A DNA stretch of 60,000 nt, from assembly GCA_950295325.1 (NCBI GenBank), contig OX485803.1, positions 35,047,554 to 35,107,553 of the forward strand. Reading direction: 5' to 3'. Under the pieces are notes generated by a model. That model saw only the letters and a list, made by a program, of their open reading frames with translations. It was not told where the DNA came from and did no database searches. The translations under genes were made by a program, and so were the position numbers. Below are positions 21,690 through 33,520 of this stretch, piece after piece. Numbering within the stretch: position 1 is the stretch's first letter; each line of letters opens with the position of its first letter. Origin of the DNA: Polytrichum commune. Its lineage: Eukaryota; Streptophyta; Polytrichopsida; Polytrichales; Polytrichaceae.

Positions 21690-24470
21690 CCATGGTGATG
21701 GCATTCATTCAATATGCTTTTCCGAGGAGTAAGGCGACGTGTCACTCCCCCATTGGTTGGGACCATCCAAAATATCATGTAGCAACTGACAAGTTCCTTT
21801 TTAGTTGACCAGGAGTGGCCTTGCCAGAGCTCATGGGCTATGGTGCTTGCATGTTGGGTGAAATTGGACGTCTAAACAAGAAAGAGAGGCGGGCATGGGG
21901 TGAAAGATTTGGTGCCCATGGAAATCCGCCTTGTGTGTCGTGTAGTGGGAGGAGGTGCCATGATGGGATTAAAAAGTGCGGCAAGTGCATCCTTAAAATC
22001 AACATATAACAACTAAAAATCTCGTGCACATACTTTAACGACAACACACAAATTAAAGTTTAGTATTGGACATGGTTGTTTGTGGAGACCATGACTCCAC
22101 ATAATTGTCACACCCATCTAAACGTTATTAATTGAACAAGAGTCGTGAGCAATTGTCATGAGTACATTATTGCTTGGATGACGCGAAGCCGTCCATGTCG
22201 TGGGTTTTCATCCATGCAAGTTTCTAGTAGCCAAATCTATGCAAGTCACAACAATGTACGTTCCGTTCCGTTTGGGAAAGCATAATTCTTCTTAAAATTT
22301 GGGATTGACTAAGTATGGGGAGCACTCAAGTTGTGTAATGTAGAGTTTTCAACAAGTAGCTCTAATTTAGTAGAATTTTCCAACCACAAATTTTTTTCTT
22401 TGGAAAGATAGCATCGTTAGTTGCTTAGCAATGTTGTGTCACAACATTATGCACAATACATTTCAAACAACAATTGCATCCCTTCAAACTCCCCTCCCTT
22501 CAAATTGTTGTAGTTGATTGGATTTGATCCAAGGTGATTTGCATGGGTAAATAGGCAACCTATGCATGAAGGCACCCTTATTGCACATATTAGTGTACAT
22601 TGGGACAGTTTGTGAGCCAAATTTTTAGGTTAATAATTTCACTATAGGCACTTTAGTGATATTTTAATGGAGATTGTATGTAAATGGATGAAAAAAATCA
22701 ACTTTGGACGAAAACAGGTCGTTAGAAGTTTAATCATGAGCTTAAGAATTAGAGAAGCATAGTTAGAAAGGCTATAGTTGCACTGCCATGGGACATAGAA
22801 ATAAGCATGCACAAAGTTGAGGCAATGCCAAAGATGGAAAGCTTGAACACCATGGTGATATACATTATATTGACTGCAAAGAACCATTGCGAGGTGATCG
22901 AAACATTGTGAGAAGTGAAGTGGCCATAGCCAATACAAATTCAATACCTTGTGAAAAATGAGGTTTGGAGAAGGCAATTCTCCTTAGTTTGAGTTGAAAG
23001 ATATGAAAGTTGTTAGACGAGAAATAAGAGTCGAATTTTATGATGGGTGACCTAATATGTTTTAGTTGAGAAATGGAAGAAGAGAAGTTTAGAAAGGCTA
23101 GGGTTGTCAATAGTCTAGGTTAAGATACTATAGTTGTAGAGTGAAAAAATACGATCTTTTGATTATGATTGGATGTTATGTTTATTTAAATGTCTAGATG
23201 AAGATTAAGCTAGTTGAGCTTACGCTAATTAAGAATGTAGCCTATGCGTTTGTATGGTTACCTTGGATGTTTGTAGGGATTGTAGTCCAAGAAGCTTTAT
23301 ATGTATGATGAATCATGAATGAGGTAAGTTCATGGGAAGATCAAAGATATTAAAAAGAAGAATGAACCTTTTAGCAATGCAATTTGGCTTACAATTTATG
23401 AAATTAAATGACCATTGTAATTAAGGAAGAAGATACTAACCCCAATAGGATGAAAATCCATTCGAAGACTACTGTCAATTAGAAATACTATTTCACTAGC
23501 TAAAAGAGTTTCATGACTAATGAAGAAGCATGTCATTAAGTTTTTAAAGGTGCCAAATGGGACAGACTCACACACCACTAGAAGATGCACAAATGAACCC
23601 TAAGAGGCAAATAATTGAATGATGAACCTTCTAAAATGAAATTGGGAAGAAAGACCCTTAGATAGTTACAAAATTCCTTCAACCAATGTGACACTAATCC
23701 ATATAAATACTATACTAGTCTTCCTTGAGGTTTGGTATCTTGAATTGTTTGTTGTTATGTTTTAACCAACAGCAAAGACTTAAACATGCATTGGCCAATG
23801 GTTACAAAGACAATTGTTACACTTAAAAAGATCATGGCTACCAAATAATATTGTTACACTTTACCTTGAAGAAATGGAAACTTACAGACAACCAAAAGAC
23901 AAAACATAATGAAATATTGAAATTGAGGTTTTGATAGAAACCCTTGTAGGAAAGAAGAGTGAGATACATGTTAGTCGTGTTTTTTGAGTGAAATATCAAC
24001 CTTTTTGTCTAATTGACGAATTGTAATGTGACAAATGCTCGTAAGAGACACCAATCAAGCCTTCCTTCACAGTTTGTGCCCTGCTCATTGGGTATTTTAA
24101 ATCATAGCAAAAACCTAAATACAAAGTTCATGCAACTTTTTTTAGACGAGTGTGAGAAGTAGGTGTTCAGTGATTTACAAACATCCACGGTCATTCTGAC
24201 AATCCTTCTCTTGGTCAATGAAAGGGTTGGTTACATAACTAAAGAAACATCAAAACATATAATTGTTTGGCACATTCATTAGATACTTAGCGCCAATGAT
24301 TTTTATAGAATAAAGTAGATGGTGCTAAAATCAATACCCCATCCAACATGAACCTCCTAAAATTTGCACAACAAATACATATTAATTTTAAGAATATCCA
24401 CCACCTTCGTACCAAGCTCCCCTACTTCTTTTGAGTCATTCTATCATACAACTTTTGGGCCCTTACAACA
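21690..24470. other. Unannotated sequence
   Basis: About 2.8 kb in which I recognise no gene or bounded element. The longest open frame is about 111 codons (22,642-22,977, minus) and looks like chance. Confidence 0.5.
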
Positions 24471-24479
24471 TTTGCACTA

Positions 24480-25350
24480 TGTCTACTCAACGCAACAGTC
24501 ACCATGCTCCTTTCCACCAATGGTATTGTCTTGCTTTTCAAATCATAGCAAGCTCTCAAAGACTCCTATATATTCTATATGAATTTTGCATTTCTTCTTG
24601 ATGTCACTTTATTTAAGACAAAATTTATGATGTTTGACCAAAACAAAAGGAAATCCAATCAAGAGGGATTTTACCTAGGTAATTACCAACTAGAGCTAAC
24701 TCATGAATATAAATACCTTGGGGTTGTTTTCTACTTGCATGTGCACTTCACACCATCAAGTAAAAGGCAATGAATTGTAGGTTTGAAAGCTATGATTCAA
24801 CCTTGAGGAAAGAAGCAATAATTGGGGTCACATGTATAGAACTCAAATCCCATTTGTTCATAGTTTTGGTGGTTCTAACTTTTACACATGGTGCAAAGAT
24901 ATAGGAGAGAGATTTGAAAGAAAGAAAAACATCTCGGTACAAGGTTTGTAAAAAACCACGAGGGTGCATATAATGACTCACATCAAAGTGTGTTATTTGA
25001 CATCCTATCATATATTGTTCATTGAATTTGCAAAATTTCTCATGGAGTTATAAGTACTTAAGCTATCTAAAGTTTCCAATAACGCCTAGTGCACCTACCC
25101 TCATGTTGGTTAGTTAATGAAGCAACCTCACGTTCTTGACACTTGGTTGAAGAAAATTTTGATACATTAAACAAAACATCAACCATTTTGAGTGGGATCA
25201 TGGGATGTATCTGACCTCCCAACCCCACCAAAATTCACATTGGATTCTCTCAAGCATGTTTTTTCTAGCTAAAAAGGGAAACTTTGTCCACCTCAAATGC
25301 AAGAAACTAGACTACCTTCACCTCAAGGACAATGGATCAAGATTTTCATA
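24480..25350 (+). pseudogene. Decayed LINE reverse transcriptase fragment
   Basis: Plus-strand blocks follow the order of a plant-type LINE ORF2 from the RT palm onward. MLLSTNGIVLLFKS (about 24,508) stands where YADD-x-VLLFKS is expected, so the catalytic Asp pair is lost. Then come FKTKFMMFDQNKRKSNQEGF (about 24,610), ELTHEYKYLGV, GLKAMIQ (about 24,780), THIKVCYLTSYHILF (about 24,970), CWLVNEATS (about 25,100) and LDYLHLKD-like sequence to about 25,335. Frames change several times and stops are frequent. The 5' half of ORF2, ORF1 and any 3' tail are absent. The blocks after CWLVNEATS overlap those at the start of the second LINE fragment at 28.9 kb, so they are two copies of one family. Confidence 0.75.
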
Positions 25351-25591
25351 TGAGCTTTGAGTATTATGAGGATAATGGATATAGGCACAATTTGGATGTG
25401 CTAATCATCTCACTTTGATTGCGTGTTTCATATCCAATGAAAGTGGGTGCATAGCCCAAAAAATGTTTGTTTATGGCCCACTTGCTTTAGTGCAACCTAA
25501 TAACTTCATTCTATTTTCCAAGGTTTACATGGCATAAATTCCTACAAGATTCGAAGTTCTTCCATGAGTTTCCCATAACTTTACCAATGAA

Positions 25592-25697
25592 TTGTGGGCC
25601 ATGGGAATAAAACCATGGGATGTTGGGAGCTCCTTTTGTATTGCAGTCTCCATGCGCAAGGTTTTGCATCCCATGGTTATATTCCAAGGGCCCACAA
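25592..25697. mobile_element. 106-bp foldback MITE, copy 1
   Basis: TTGTGGGCCATGGGAATAAA begins the left arm. The right arm complement starts TTGTGGGCCCTTGGAATATA, and both run on to ACCATGGGATG. The same family, inverted, is at about 50,549-50,653 and shares the central GATGTTGGGAGCTC and GCAAGGTTT. No transposase and no clear target duplication. Confidence 0.75.
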
Positions 25698-25699
25698 AA

Positions 25700-26313
25700 C
25701 AAACGCACACTGCTTTGTAACGTTATGCCAAGTGGGTCTCACTGGATTATTAAACTAGCATCTCCAATGCCCTCCAACCATTACGGACCAAAGTGACTGG
25801 TGTGTGAACATGATGTACACAAGCAAGGTAATATTTGCACCCATGCACATGGTTTGCTTTCCTAACACTTACCGAGGGGGTAATAGTAAAAACATGGCCT
25901 TTATGTAGTGACTGCCGATTAATTTCAATCTAAACTCATTAAACTAATTCAAGTAACCTGATCTTGATGTAGGGGTTAATATGCTTTCTAAAACTTTAAA
26001 ACCCCACGCTTACGATAATGATCAACATTTTCACCCTTCCTTCCTCCAGTTCGCACCCCCCTCCCCCTTGGTAGGTGTTGTGAACATTCGCCCATGTGCA
26101 CCCTTCATGAATCATGTTGTTTGTTCGCATCAGTTGCATAACATTACTAAGCAACTAGACATTGGTCCTCAAAATTGGGAAATACTGAAATTCAAGAAGA
26201 TCATTTTTGCCCGATACATGGTACCACAGGACACACCCAAAGAGCTAAGGGTATGTTTGAGATGTGATCGGATGGGATGGAGTGGATGAGACTCCCTAAT
26301 GAGAGGCCAACAA
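25700..26313. other. Unannotated sequence
   Basis: No gene recognised. An open frame at 25,981-26,289 (102 codons) resembles no known family. Confidence 0.5.
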
Positions 26314-28080
26314 TTGACCCGATCAACAATACCTTCCATATGACTCAAGAGTTATGAAGGTAGACATACCTAGAACCAACGCATGACAACCAACATTATG
26401 TATCATTGTCATGTATTTGAAGCCTCAAAAGTTACGATTGCGCATCATGTTCAGTGTTGGTTTTGGATATATGTACCTGGCCCTAATTAAAGGTAAATAT
26501 TTGTACCAATGCACTGCTCGAGATGTTTCTTGCACATCACTTGCGCTATATGCTAAATGACAAGGGTAATTGTAGGATGCCATGGAAGGGGCTACCTATT
26601 AAGGCCTACGATTGACCTTATCAACAATGTCCTCCATGGGACTCGAGGCAGCTAAGGTTAGGGCAATATTTGCACCCGTGAAATGCTTGCAAGGCTACCT
26701 AATAAAGTCCATTCTTGATCCGGTCAATAACGTCGCTCATTGGACCCAAGAGCGGTTAACTCTTAAAGAATGTGGGGGCTCAATCTACAACATATATGCA
26801 TAAATTCCTACGAGCTTAAGTTGCAAAAATCATTTGATTTCAAAATATTGAGGGTATGAGATTTTATTTATGTAAATTGTCTTACGTCAAGGATGAAGCA
26901 AAACATAGTCATAGGTGATAGCGATGATTAGAATACAAAGTATGTACTTGTATTTAACATAGCATTACTCAGTCGATGAGTTGTGTTCATGGGCCTGACA
27001 ATAGGTTCAAGACAACTTGAACACGACTCACCCACTGAGTAATGTATGAAGGACGTTCAAGTTCTACATTTAAACCTAAGTCTTCAACGATATTAGGTAT
27101 TCAATCTATTCGGAAAGTGCATTCGAAAAGCAAGTTAACTTTAGATACGTTCATATTTTTTTTTACAAGAGTAAAACTAGAAGTATGTAGCTTGGTCACA
27201 CGCTTAAGGGTTAAGTTAGGGGTAGTAACTACTCACGCCCATGCACACTTTTAGAATACTTCGTCTTGCATCACAACTTGTGTGAAATTCTATATGACAA
27301 GGGCAAGTGTTTGTGAGATGAGATGTAAGGGATGGAGAGGAGCGACGAGGCTACCTAATACGGTCTATGCTTGACCCGATCAACAACGCCGTCCATGGGA
27401 CTCGAGAGCGGTTATGCTACGGTTATATTTGCACCCCCCCCCCCCCCCCCTTGGAATACTTCTTTCGAAATTTGCGTCCCTTGAGCTAAATGCTAAATGA
27501 CAAGGGTAAGTAAATTGCAAGATGGGATGCAACCCAAGGGATGGCTACCCATGTTAATAAGGCTTGCACTTGACCCGATCAACAACACCATCCATGTGAC
27601 TCGAGAGCAATTAAGGTACCGGTTATATTTGCACCCCCCTCCCTCGCAAACGCTTGCTTGCTTCCTTCCTTCCTTTCTTTCGAAACTTGCATCCCTTGAG
27701 CTACATGCTAAATGCTAAATGACAAGGGCAAGTAATTGCATTGCGAGATGGCGGGGGCAAGGCTACCCATGTTAATAAGGCTTACACTTGACCCGATCAA
27801 CAATACCATCCATGTGACTCGAGAGCAATTAAGGTACCGGGTTATATTTGCAACCCCCCCCCCCCCCCCCCCCCCGCCCTCCCTCGCAAAGGCTTCCTTC
27901 TTTCCTTCCTTCCTTCCTTTCGAAACTTGCATCCCTTGAGCTACATGCTAAATGCTAAATGACAAGGGCAAGTAATTGCATTGCGAGATGGCGGGGGCAA
28001 GGCTAGCCATGTTAATAAGGCTTACACTTGACCCGATCAACAAGAACGCCGTCCATGGGACTCGAGAGCGGTTAAGGGTA
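26314..28080. repeat. Satellite-like repeat with poly-C and CTTC tracts
   Basis: A conserved phrase, TTGACCCGATCAACAACGCC then 'gtccatgggactcgagagcggtta', starts at 26,314, 26,612, 26,715, 27,371, 27,570, 27,788 and 28,028. The last four lie in true tandem at 199-240-bp spacing, and the first three are scattered and more diverged. Each full unit continues with 'ttatatttgca', a C tract (C17 at 27,434; about C6 at 27,634; C22 at 27,854), a CTTC microsatellite in two units, then 'ttgcatcccttgagctacatgctaaatgacaagggcaag'. Unit length grows with these simple tracts. No protein-coding role is evident. Confidence 0.88.
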
Positions 28081-28944
28081 CTTGAGCAACGCTTGAATGT
28101 GGCAGGGCTACGGCCGGACGCTAGGGCCGCTAGTGACTTATAATTACGGGCGCCAGGCACCGGCGAAGGCGGTGGGGGGGGGGGGTAGGGGGGTATGTGG
28201 AGGGTTTTAGCTAGTAGTAAGGGGGGAAGGGGGGGGATAAGGTGGCAGGGGGGCAGCTTTTTTCATGTCATGTGCAGGCTTGTTAGAGGAGGCCACCATC
28301 AAGTCTCCCTTGAGTCGAAATCAAATTTCCATCATTTCCCACGGCTATCATTGAGGTATCTTTGGGGTAAGTCCAAAGTGTGCTCACTTTCCACCTGCAC
28401 TTAGACCTCCCCCAAGGCTATTATTAGATTTCCCAAATCTTGGCCACCAGGCCCCTTCGCACTTTATCACAGGGACGTTCCCCGGCTTCATACACACCCC
28501 ACATAAATACTCCAAATACATACCCACACCCACTTGTATAGTAGTGAAAAAAGTAAGCGCATGTTTATGGCGACGGGTTCGTGGGTTTTCGGAACACGCA
28601 CTTGCTATGTTGCGTTTCATTGCATTGCTAGGTGAAAACGCAGTGAATAATGTTTGTGTTGCATGTAAAACATGAGTATTTCTGAGTGATTTTTGGCTCC
28701 GGAAGTAGCATCAAAGGCTCCAAGTTTGCGGAGCGGAGTTTATCTAGAACGAATCGAACTTCAACCTTATAGGTGGACTTGTTTTTACTACAGCCCCTTC
28801 ATCCACGACGGATGAGTTCACACAAACGCCACGAATGCCAAGCCGGGTGTAGTTTGGTTGTTTTTCATGTTCTATGACTTCTACCTGCTATGTTTACATC
28901 ACAACAAAACTTTGTGTTACAATAGCAAATCTCTGATGAAGCAT
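28081..28944. other. GC-rich patch and segment repeated at 29.7 kb
   Basis: 28,100-28,260 is unusually GC-rich for the window and carries G12 at 28,174-28,185. 28,735-28,815 (containing 'acgaatcgaacttcaacct' and 'gccccttcatccac') matches 29,683-29,760 in direct orientation. The two copies flank the LINE fragment. Confidence 0.6.
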
Positions 28945-29615
28945 GAGCAAAACTCCCCCTCTTGGTTAGTGAGTAAAGTAGTCTCGTTCTCCCAACACCT
29001 GGCCGAACAAAGATTTAACACGTGGCACAAATCAACAACCATGTGGAAGACATCATGGGGTCCATCTCATTGGGAAATCCATGGCAACCCAACCACATAA
29101 AAAATGGCATATTATGATATGAAGGAGGTTTTCTTTGCTAAAGAGTGAAACTCTTTCCAACTCTCACGGACGAAGGTAGATTACCTCAACCTCAAGGATT
29201 TTCTCAAATACAGATGTGAATTCTACCTGAAGCATCCATGGACTCCACCACAACGCAAGATCATTGTTGCCTACCACACGTCGAACCATAGACTTGCCAT
29301 TGAAATTGGATGGCGGACAACTATCCCTATCTCTAGAGATACTAGACTATGCCACTTTTGCTCCTATAATGTAGTTGAGAATAATGCGCATTTTGTGTTG
29401 GAGTGTCCCCTACATAACCCCATTTGAGATAAATTTCCATTAATATTTGAGAACATAGTTTGAGGGAGCCTCAAGTCTTTCTTTCAATGAGCCTGTATCT
29501 CACGGAGGCTGGCACACTCTGCCACTACATAGAATTAATTGGTTTGAAACCATCATAATGTACACTCAATCCCATTACCCTTTTCATCTTCCCAGACTTC
29601 AAAAAAAAATCTAAT
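28945..29615 (+). pseudogene. Decayed LINE 3' end with zinc-knuckle motif
   Basis: Plus-strand blocks in order are SWLVSKVVSFSQHLAEQRF, NTWHKSTTMWKTSWGPSHWE (to 29,100), a stop, then FLKYRCEFYLKHPWTPPQRK (about 29,200), YHTSNHRLAIEIGW, ISRDTRLCHFCSY and NNAHFVLECPLHNP (to 29,427). The C-x2-C (29,350-29,361) and H-x4-C (29,389-29,406) residues are the zinc-binding pattern found C-terminal to RT in many plant LINEs. After a further stop, DKFPLIFENIV and GSLKSFFQ continue to about 29,490. A short A9 run near 29,607 may be the old 3' end. Only the C-terminal part of ORF2 is present. It is the same family as the fragment at 24.5 kb. Confidence 0.8.
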
Positions 29616-30496
29616 TAAGGTTATTGGAGTATGAACACAACATTAGATACCACAAACTAGCCTAATGGGATCTAATTGAAACGAATCGACTGTCAACCTA
29701 TAATGAGATTGTCTTTGTTAGAGCCCCTTCACTCATGATGGATCAATTTGTGACAAACATGCAAGTGGAGGGTGAAAATGTTAGGGATTATTTGAAATGT
29801 GAATATCACGTTTGACCCAAAACTAGCATCATAGACTCCAAATTAGTCCAGTGACCTTTCAATGCTTGCCAGTTAGAATCTATTGACAATTTTCAGATGG
29901 CCTTGGAGTTCATCATTTGATAGCCATCACTGGTTATTTTTGATTTCTTGAAAGACAATACGAAAGTTTCCTTTTTTTAAAATACTTTGGGTGAGATTCA
30001 TCGCTTTTAGTGGAAAACATAAAAGTAAAGTTTGGATCTATCACTTACAGTCCTCATTATCACCTGTAAAAGGAGAGGATTAATCCACAGGGCATCGATT
30101 TCTTTAGAATCCTCATCAACACCTACAAGGTTTGAGGATCAACCCCTAGTACACTACAGTTCCAAGAAGCCCCATGAGACTTTTTGAGCATGGTCTTGCA
30201 TATATTCCACACTGGACGAAGCATGTAATTCTAGCCAACCTTGCCAACTAGGATCTTATTAGCGTAGATTTTACCTTGAATGTATTGTACTCTTGTGACC
30301 AGTTTAATGCATATATTCCGAATTAACTGATTTCTGGTATTTTAAATACATCCCAACTGTTGATATTGCATTGACAAATAGCATCATTCCAAGGTTGTAA
30401 CAACTTTCTTCTTTATTGTTTCTTTATAACACAAAATTGAAATGGTTCAATGATTGCAAGTGGAATGATACAAACACCAAGAGGTAACACCCAAAA
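29616..30496. other. Unannotated sequence
   Basis: It includes the second copy of the LINE-flanking segment (29,683-29,760). Two related phrases starting 'cctcat' and containing 'cacct' then 'aggat' lie about 75 bp apart near 30,050-30,150. No gene recognised. Confidence 0.5.
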
Positions 30497-30960
30497 CAAG
30501 CCCTCATGGGGGAAATGAAGAAATAATACCCATAGTGAGATCTCATCGTGTAAAACAATAGTATGGGCCCATACTGTCCTGGCCCTTTGTACCCATGCAT
30601 ATGACTAGTACATGACACATCACTTTAAAGTGATCACCCCACATTTCTAGAATGATGGGGCAACAACCTCACCACCACCACCACCACCACCACCACCACC
30701 ACCATCACCACGTTGTCCTCATGGGGAGACAAAGGCCCTTGCACCCATGCAACCCTAAACCTTGAAACAAGGCTCTCACGGAAAATTAGAAATGACGTTC
30801 ACAATGGGATCTTTATCTTGTAAAGAAATATTGTGAAGCCATGTTGTCCCGGCTCTTTGCACTCGCGCATATGACACATCACTTTAACGTGGACCCCTCA
30901 CATTTTCAAAACGCTGGAAAATGGTGGGGTCATGACCTCACCGCCACTACCACATCGTCT
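30497..30960. repeat. Local direct duplication of about 200 bp with ACC microsatellite
   Basis: 30,497-30,716 and 30,767-30,960 share, in order, 'gggatct', a 'cttgtaaa' phrase, 'tgtcctggccctttg', 'gcatatga', 'gacacatcactttaa' and 'acctcaccaccac'. Divergence is substantial. In the first copy the ACC stretch has expanded to about 14 units (30,670-30,711). Confidence 0.7.
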
Positions 30961-31642
30961 ATTGTATAATAGATTTCACATAGCTCGCACTCCTAAGCCT
31001 GCGTACAATCATTCCATTAACTCGGGGTTTGTTCTAAAACAATGCTCCAAGTTGCTTCTCACATGCGTTATTGCCTCGTGGGTGGGTCCGGGGTAATGTA
31101 TGTTGTCTAAACCAACATGCACAAAGGGGTAATCATCAAGGGGGCGCTATGTTGGAGGCGGTGAAGTTAGGGCACCCTGGTGCCTATTATTATGAAAGCT
31201 CCTAATATGCGATGTGAAGAGTCACGCCACCCCTCATTCTTTTAAAGTCTTTCCCAAAACATCTAGTTTCATCGCTATTGTAATTCGTGAATATTAGTAT
31301 TACTTGAATTGTCTATCGGGTTGCAACACGTGCTCGAATGAAGCCTTGGTTGATGAGAGAGAGAGAGAGTTTAATGCAGATTGTAGTGCAGGTAAAACAT
31401 ATGCATTATGACCAAGTCCGATGTTCATGCAAGGGTTAATTAGGATTATGCAAATAGACTGTGTTGTTCTGTGGCAAGCCGCAAGCTAGAATGAGTACTT
31501 GGGGCGCTCGAAACATTACATAACGACACTCAACTAGAGTGTCCTTTCCTTGAACCGATCAAAACCTAATCACCTTGCAACTTGCTACAGAATAACTGAA
31601 TCTATTTGCAAAACCCTAAACCTCGGTACTCCACAAATGGAA
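30961..31642. other. Unannotated sequence
   Basis: No gene recognised. A short GA microsatellite lies near 31,355-31,370. Confidence 0.5.
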
Positions 31643-31852
31643 GGGCCACTTCACACTATGGCCGTTCAAGTCGAGAGGCCGTGGGATTGAATGGCCGAAT
31701 TTTGTTGAGAGTCCAAAGAAATGGGCTGAAGATAGCCAATAAAATATAGGAATTGGAGCCTTCGGCCGGGCTTAGTGTGAAGCCCAAAGTCCAAACCTTT
31801 GGCCATGGACTCCCACAACCTCTTGACTTGGACGGCCAGAGTGTGAAGCCTC
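31643..31852. mobile_element. Foldback element with GGGCCACTTCACAC-type terminus
   Basis: The left arm (31,643-31,686) starts GGGCCACTTCACACTATGGC. The complement of the right arm (31,811-31,852) starts GAGGCTTCACACTCTGGCCG, and both continue as CAAGTC-AGAGG-GTGGGA. The terminus matches the family at 21.1 and 50.0 kb, although the interior differs. A direct repeat 'aagcccaaagtccaaacc' near 31,781 and 31,861 complicates the right boundary. Confidence 0.6.
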
Positions 31853-32576
31853 CAAAGGTCAAGCCCAAAGTCCAAACCCATACCATTTGTCCAGAGCATC
31901 CCACTGTATTCCATGTCCAAAACAACCTCTCCAATCTAACGGCCAAGGTCTTGTCAGTTTTTGATGTTTTTATGGGAAAAATATCAACAACCTCTCGACC
32001 ATAGTTTGGGTTTTTATTCTTGTCCGACCCAAACTTCCTTCAAGAGTCCATCACCTTGGTAAAAAAAAGTATTGCCATGTAGGCATTTTAAAGAGCAACG
32101 GCCTTTGGACTTTGACCTCTAGACCACACAATCGCTCAATTCTCATGGGCTAATGAGAATTTAAAGTAAAGGTTTGAGATTCAACAACTCTTCCTAAAAA
32201 ATGCATTTCACGATAAACTTCTAGACCATCTCGCATATTTGGTAACGTCAATTTGTACACTATCAACTAAAAAGAGACGTTTGTGCTTAGAATACACATT
32301 TGTGTGCATGGAATCAACCAACCTTGTATCCTCTTACCCTACAATGGACACCAAACAACAATTGTATTCGCATATCATGTAGAAAGACGCAGAGTTATGG
32401 AGTCCTATGAATATCAATTCTTGTTGAATGAAAAATGAAGCAAATGTAGAGTTCTCCACTTAAGCATAGAGTACACAAGAATCATAGACATGCTTCCTTG
32501 AATTCTTAAATAACCCTCCCATTTCTCATCGAGAAGGTAGGAGAGTCCTAGAGTTTGAGCGCACCTATGTTGTCTT
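31853..32576. other. Unannotated sequence
   Basis: No gene or bounded element recognised. Confidence 0.5.
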
Positions 32577-32748
32577 GGTCAACTACACCATTTATGGTAT
32601 TTAGTGTCACATGCATAATAATGTCACTTACCCTATTTTGAGGCTTACGTTAGGTTACACTAATGATCAACAAATTCATCATTTGTGTCTTCTCATGATA
32701 CTTGGCGTTTGAGTGTGTTTACTAATATCTTGTCATGAGTGTGTTCTC
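32577..32748. repeat. Dispersed repeat R2, left part, interrupted
   Basis: It aligns with 50,745-50,920 through 'gtatttagtg', 'cacttaccctattttgaggc', 'cactaatgatyaacaa' and 'ttactaatatctt'. The homology stops at about 32,748 and resumes at about 36,398, on the far side of the copia remnant. Confidence 0.75.
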
Positions 32749-33520
32749 TAGATTTATCTAGAGTGTTGTCAAAGAAAAATCATGTCATGGATCCATGCAT
32801 GGTATGATACGATTTCATACGGAATTTAATATACATGAAGAGAGACACACCTATTCAAGTTGTCAATGGTTTTATATGAAGAGCAAAGCTTCCTTTATGT
32901 GGAGGATGGATAGCAATAAAGGTTGTCAATGGTTTTATGTAATGAGCAAGGGTTTCTCACACATGCTATTGCTAGAAAATTTCAAAAAAATATTTTCATG
33001 AATGCTTGATTATTTCTTGGGAGCCTAACTTCAACCTTTGCTTTTGTCTTTGCTCCCCAAAATCATTGTCTATTATTGCATTATAATTTTTTGAAATTAG
33101 ATTGTATTTAAAATATGATTTTTTTCACAAAATGACGGGATGAGAGAGAGAATAGTAATGAATAAAAACTCTACAAGCAAGAGAGCACAAGAGCAAGATG
33201 TCACTTCTTTATTAACCTTCTACTTTGATATATATAGAAGGTTTGATACTTTCAAGGTAACGTGCCATATCGATAACTATAGTGCCAAGATAGCATCCTA
33301 TGATCACGGAGTTGGGTCTATTGACACCCGGTTGTTGTTGACGGTGGTGTTTTAACGCTCCTCCCAGACACATCGAGTCTTTTTTTAGACACCACATTAC
33401 TTTCTCTCATTAAAAACCTTTCCGTGATAAGAAAACTCTTAAAATTGAGGTAAATCTAATAGGTAACCAAAACAGAGTGGAAGGGTCTAGACATGATTGT
33501 TCACATGTCAGATAGGAATG
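32749..33520 (-). mobile_element. Candidate 3' LTR region of the copia remnant
   Basis: It lies between the end of the pol similarity and the edge of the interrupted R2 repeat. On the minus strand it contains GGTTTTTAATGAGAGAAAGT (about 33,400-33,420), a phrase typical of plant copia LTRs, a TATATATA box at about 33,225-33,237, then CT/GA-rich leader-like sequence. A tandem 'gttgtcaatggttttat' pair sits at about 32,858 and 32,923. No matching second LTR was found, so LTR status is inferred from position and motifs. Confidence 0.5.

Noticed and set aside
27736-27939. Open frames with poly-Pro or poly-Gly across the satellite
   Set aside because: Produced by the C22 tract and CTTC repeats; the units are non-coding repeats.
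26314-28080. CRISPR-like reading of the repeat array
   Set aside because: Units of about 200 bp with simple-sequence tracts in a plant-like genome; there are no short repeats with unique spacers and no cas genes.
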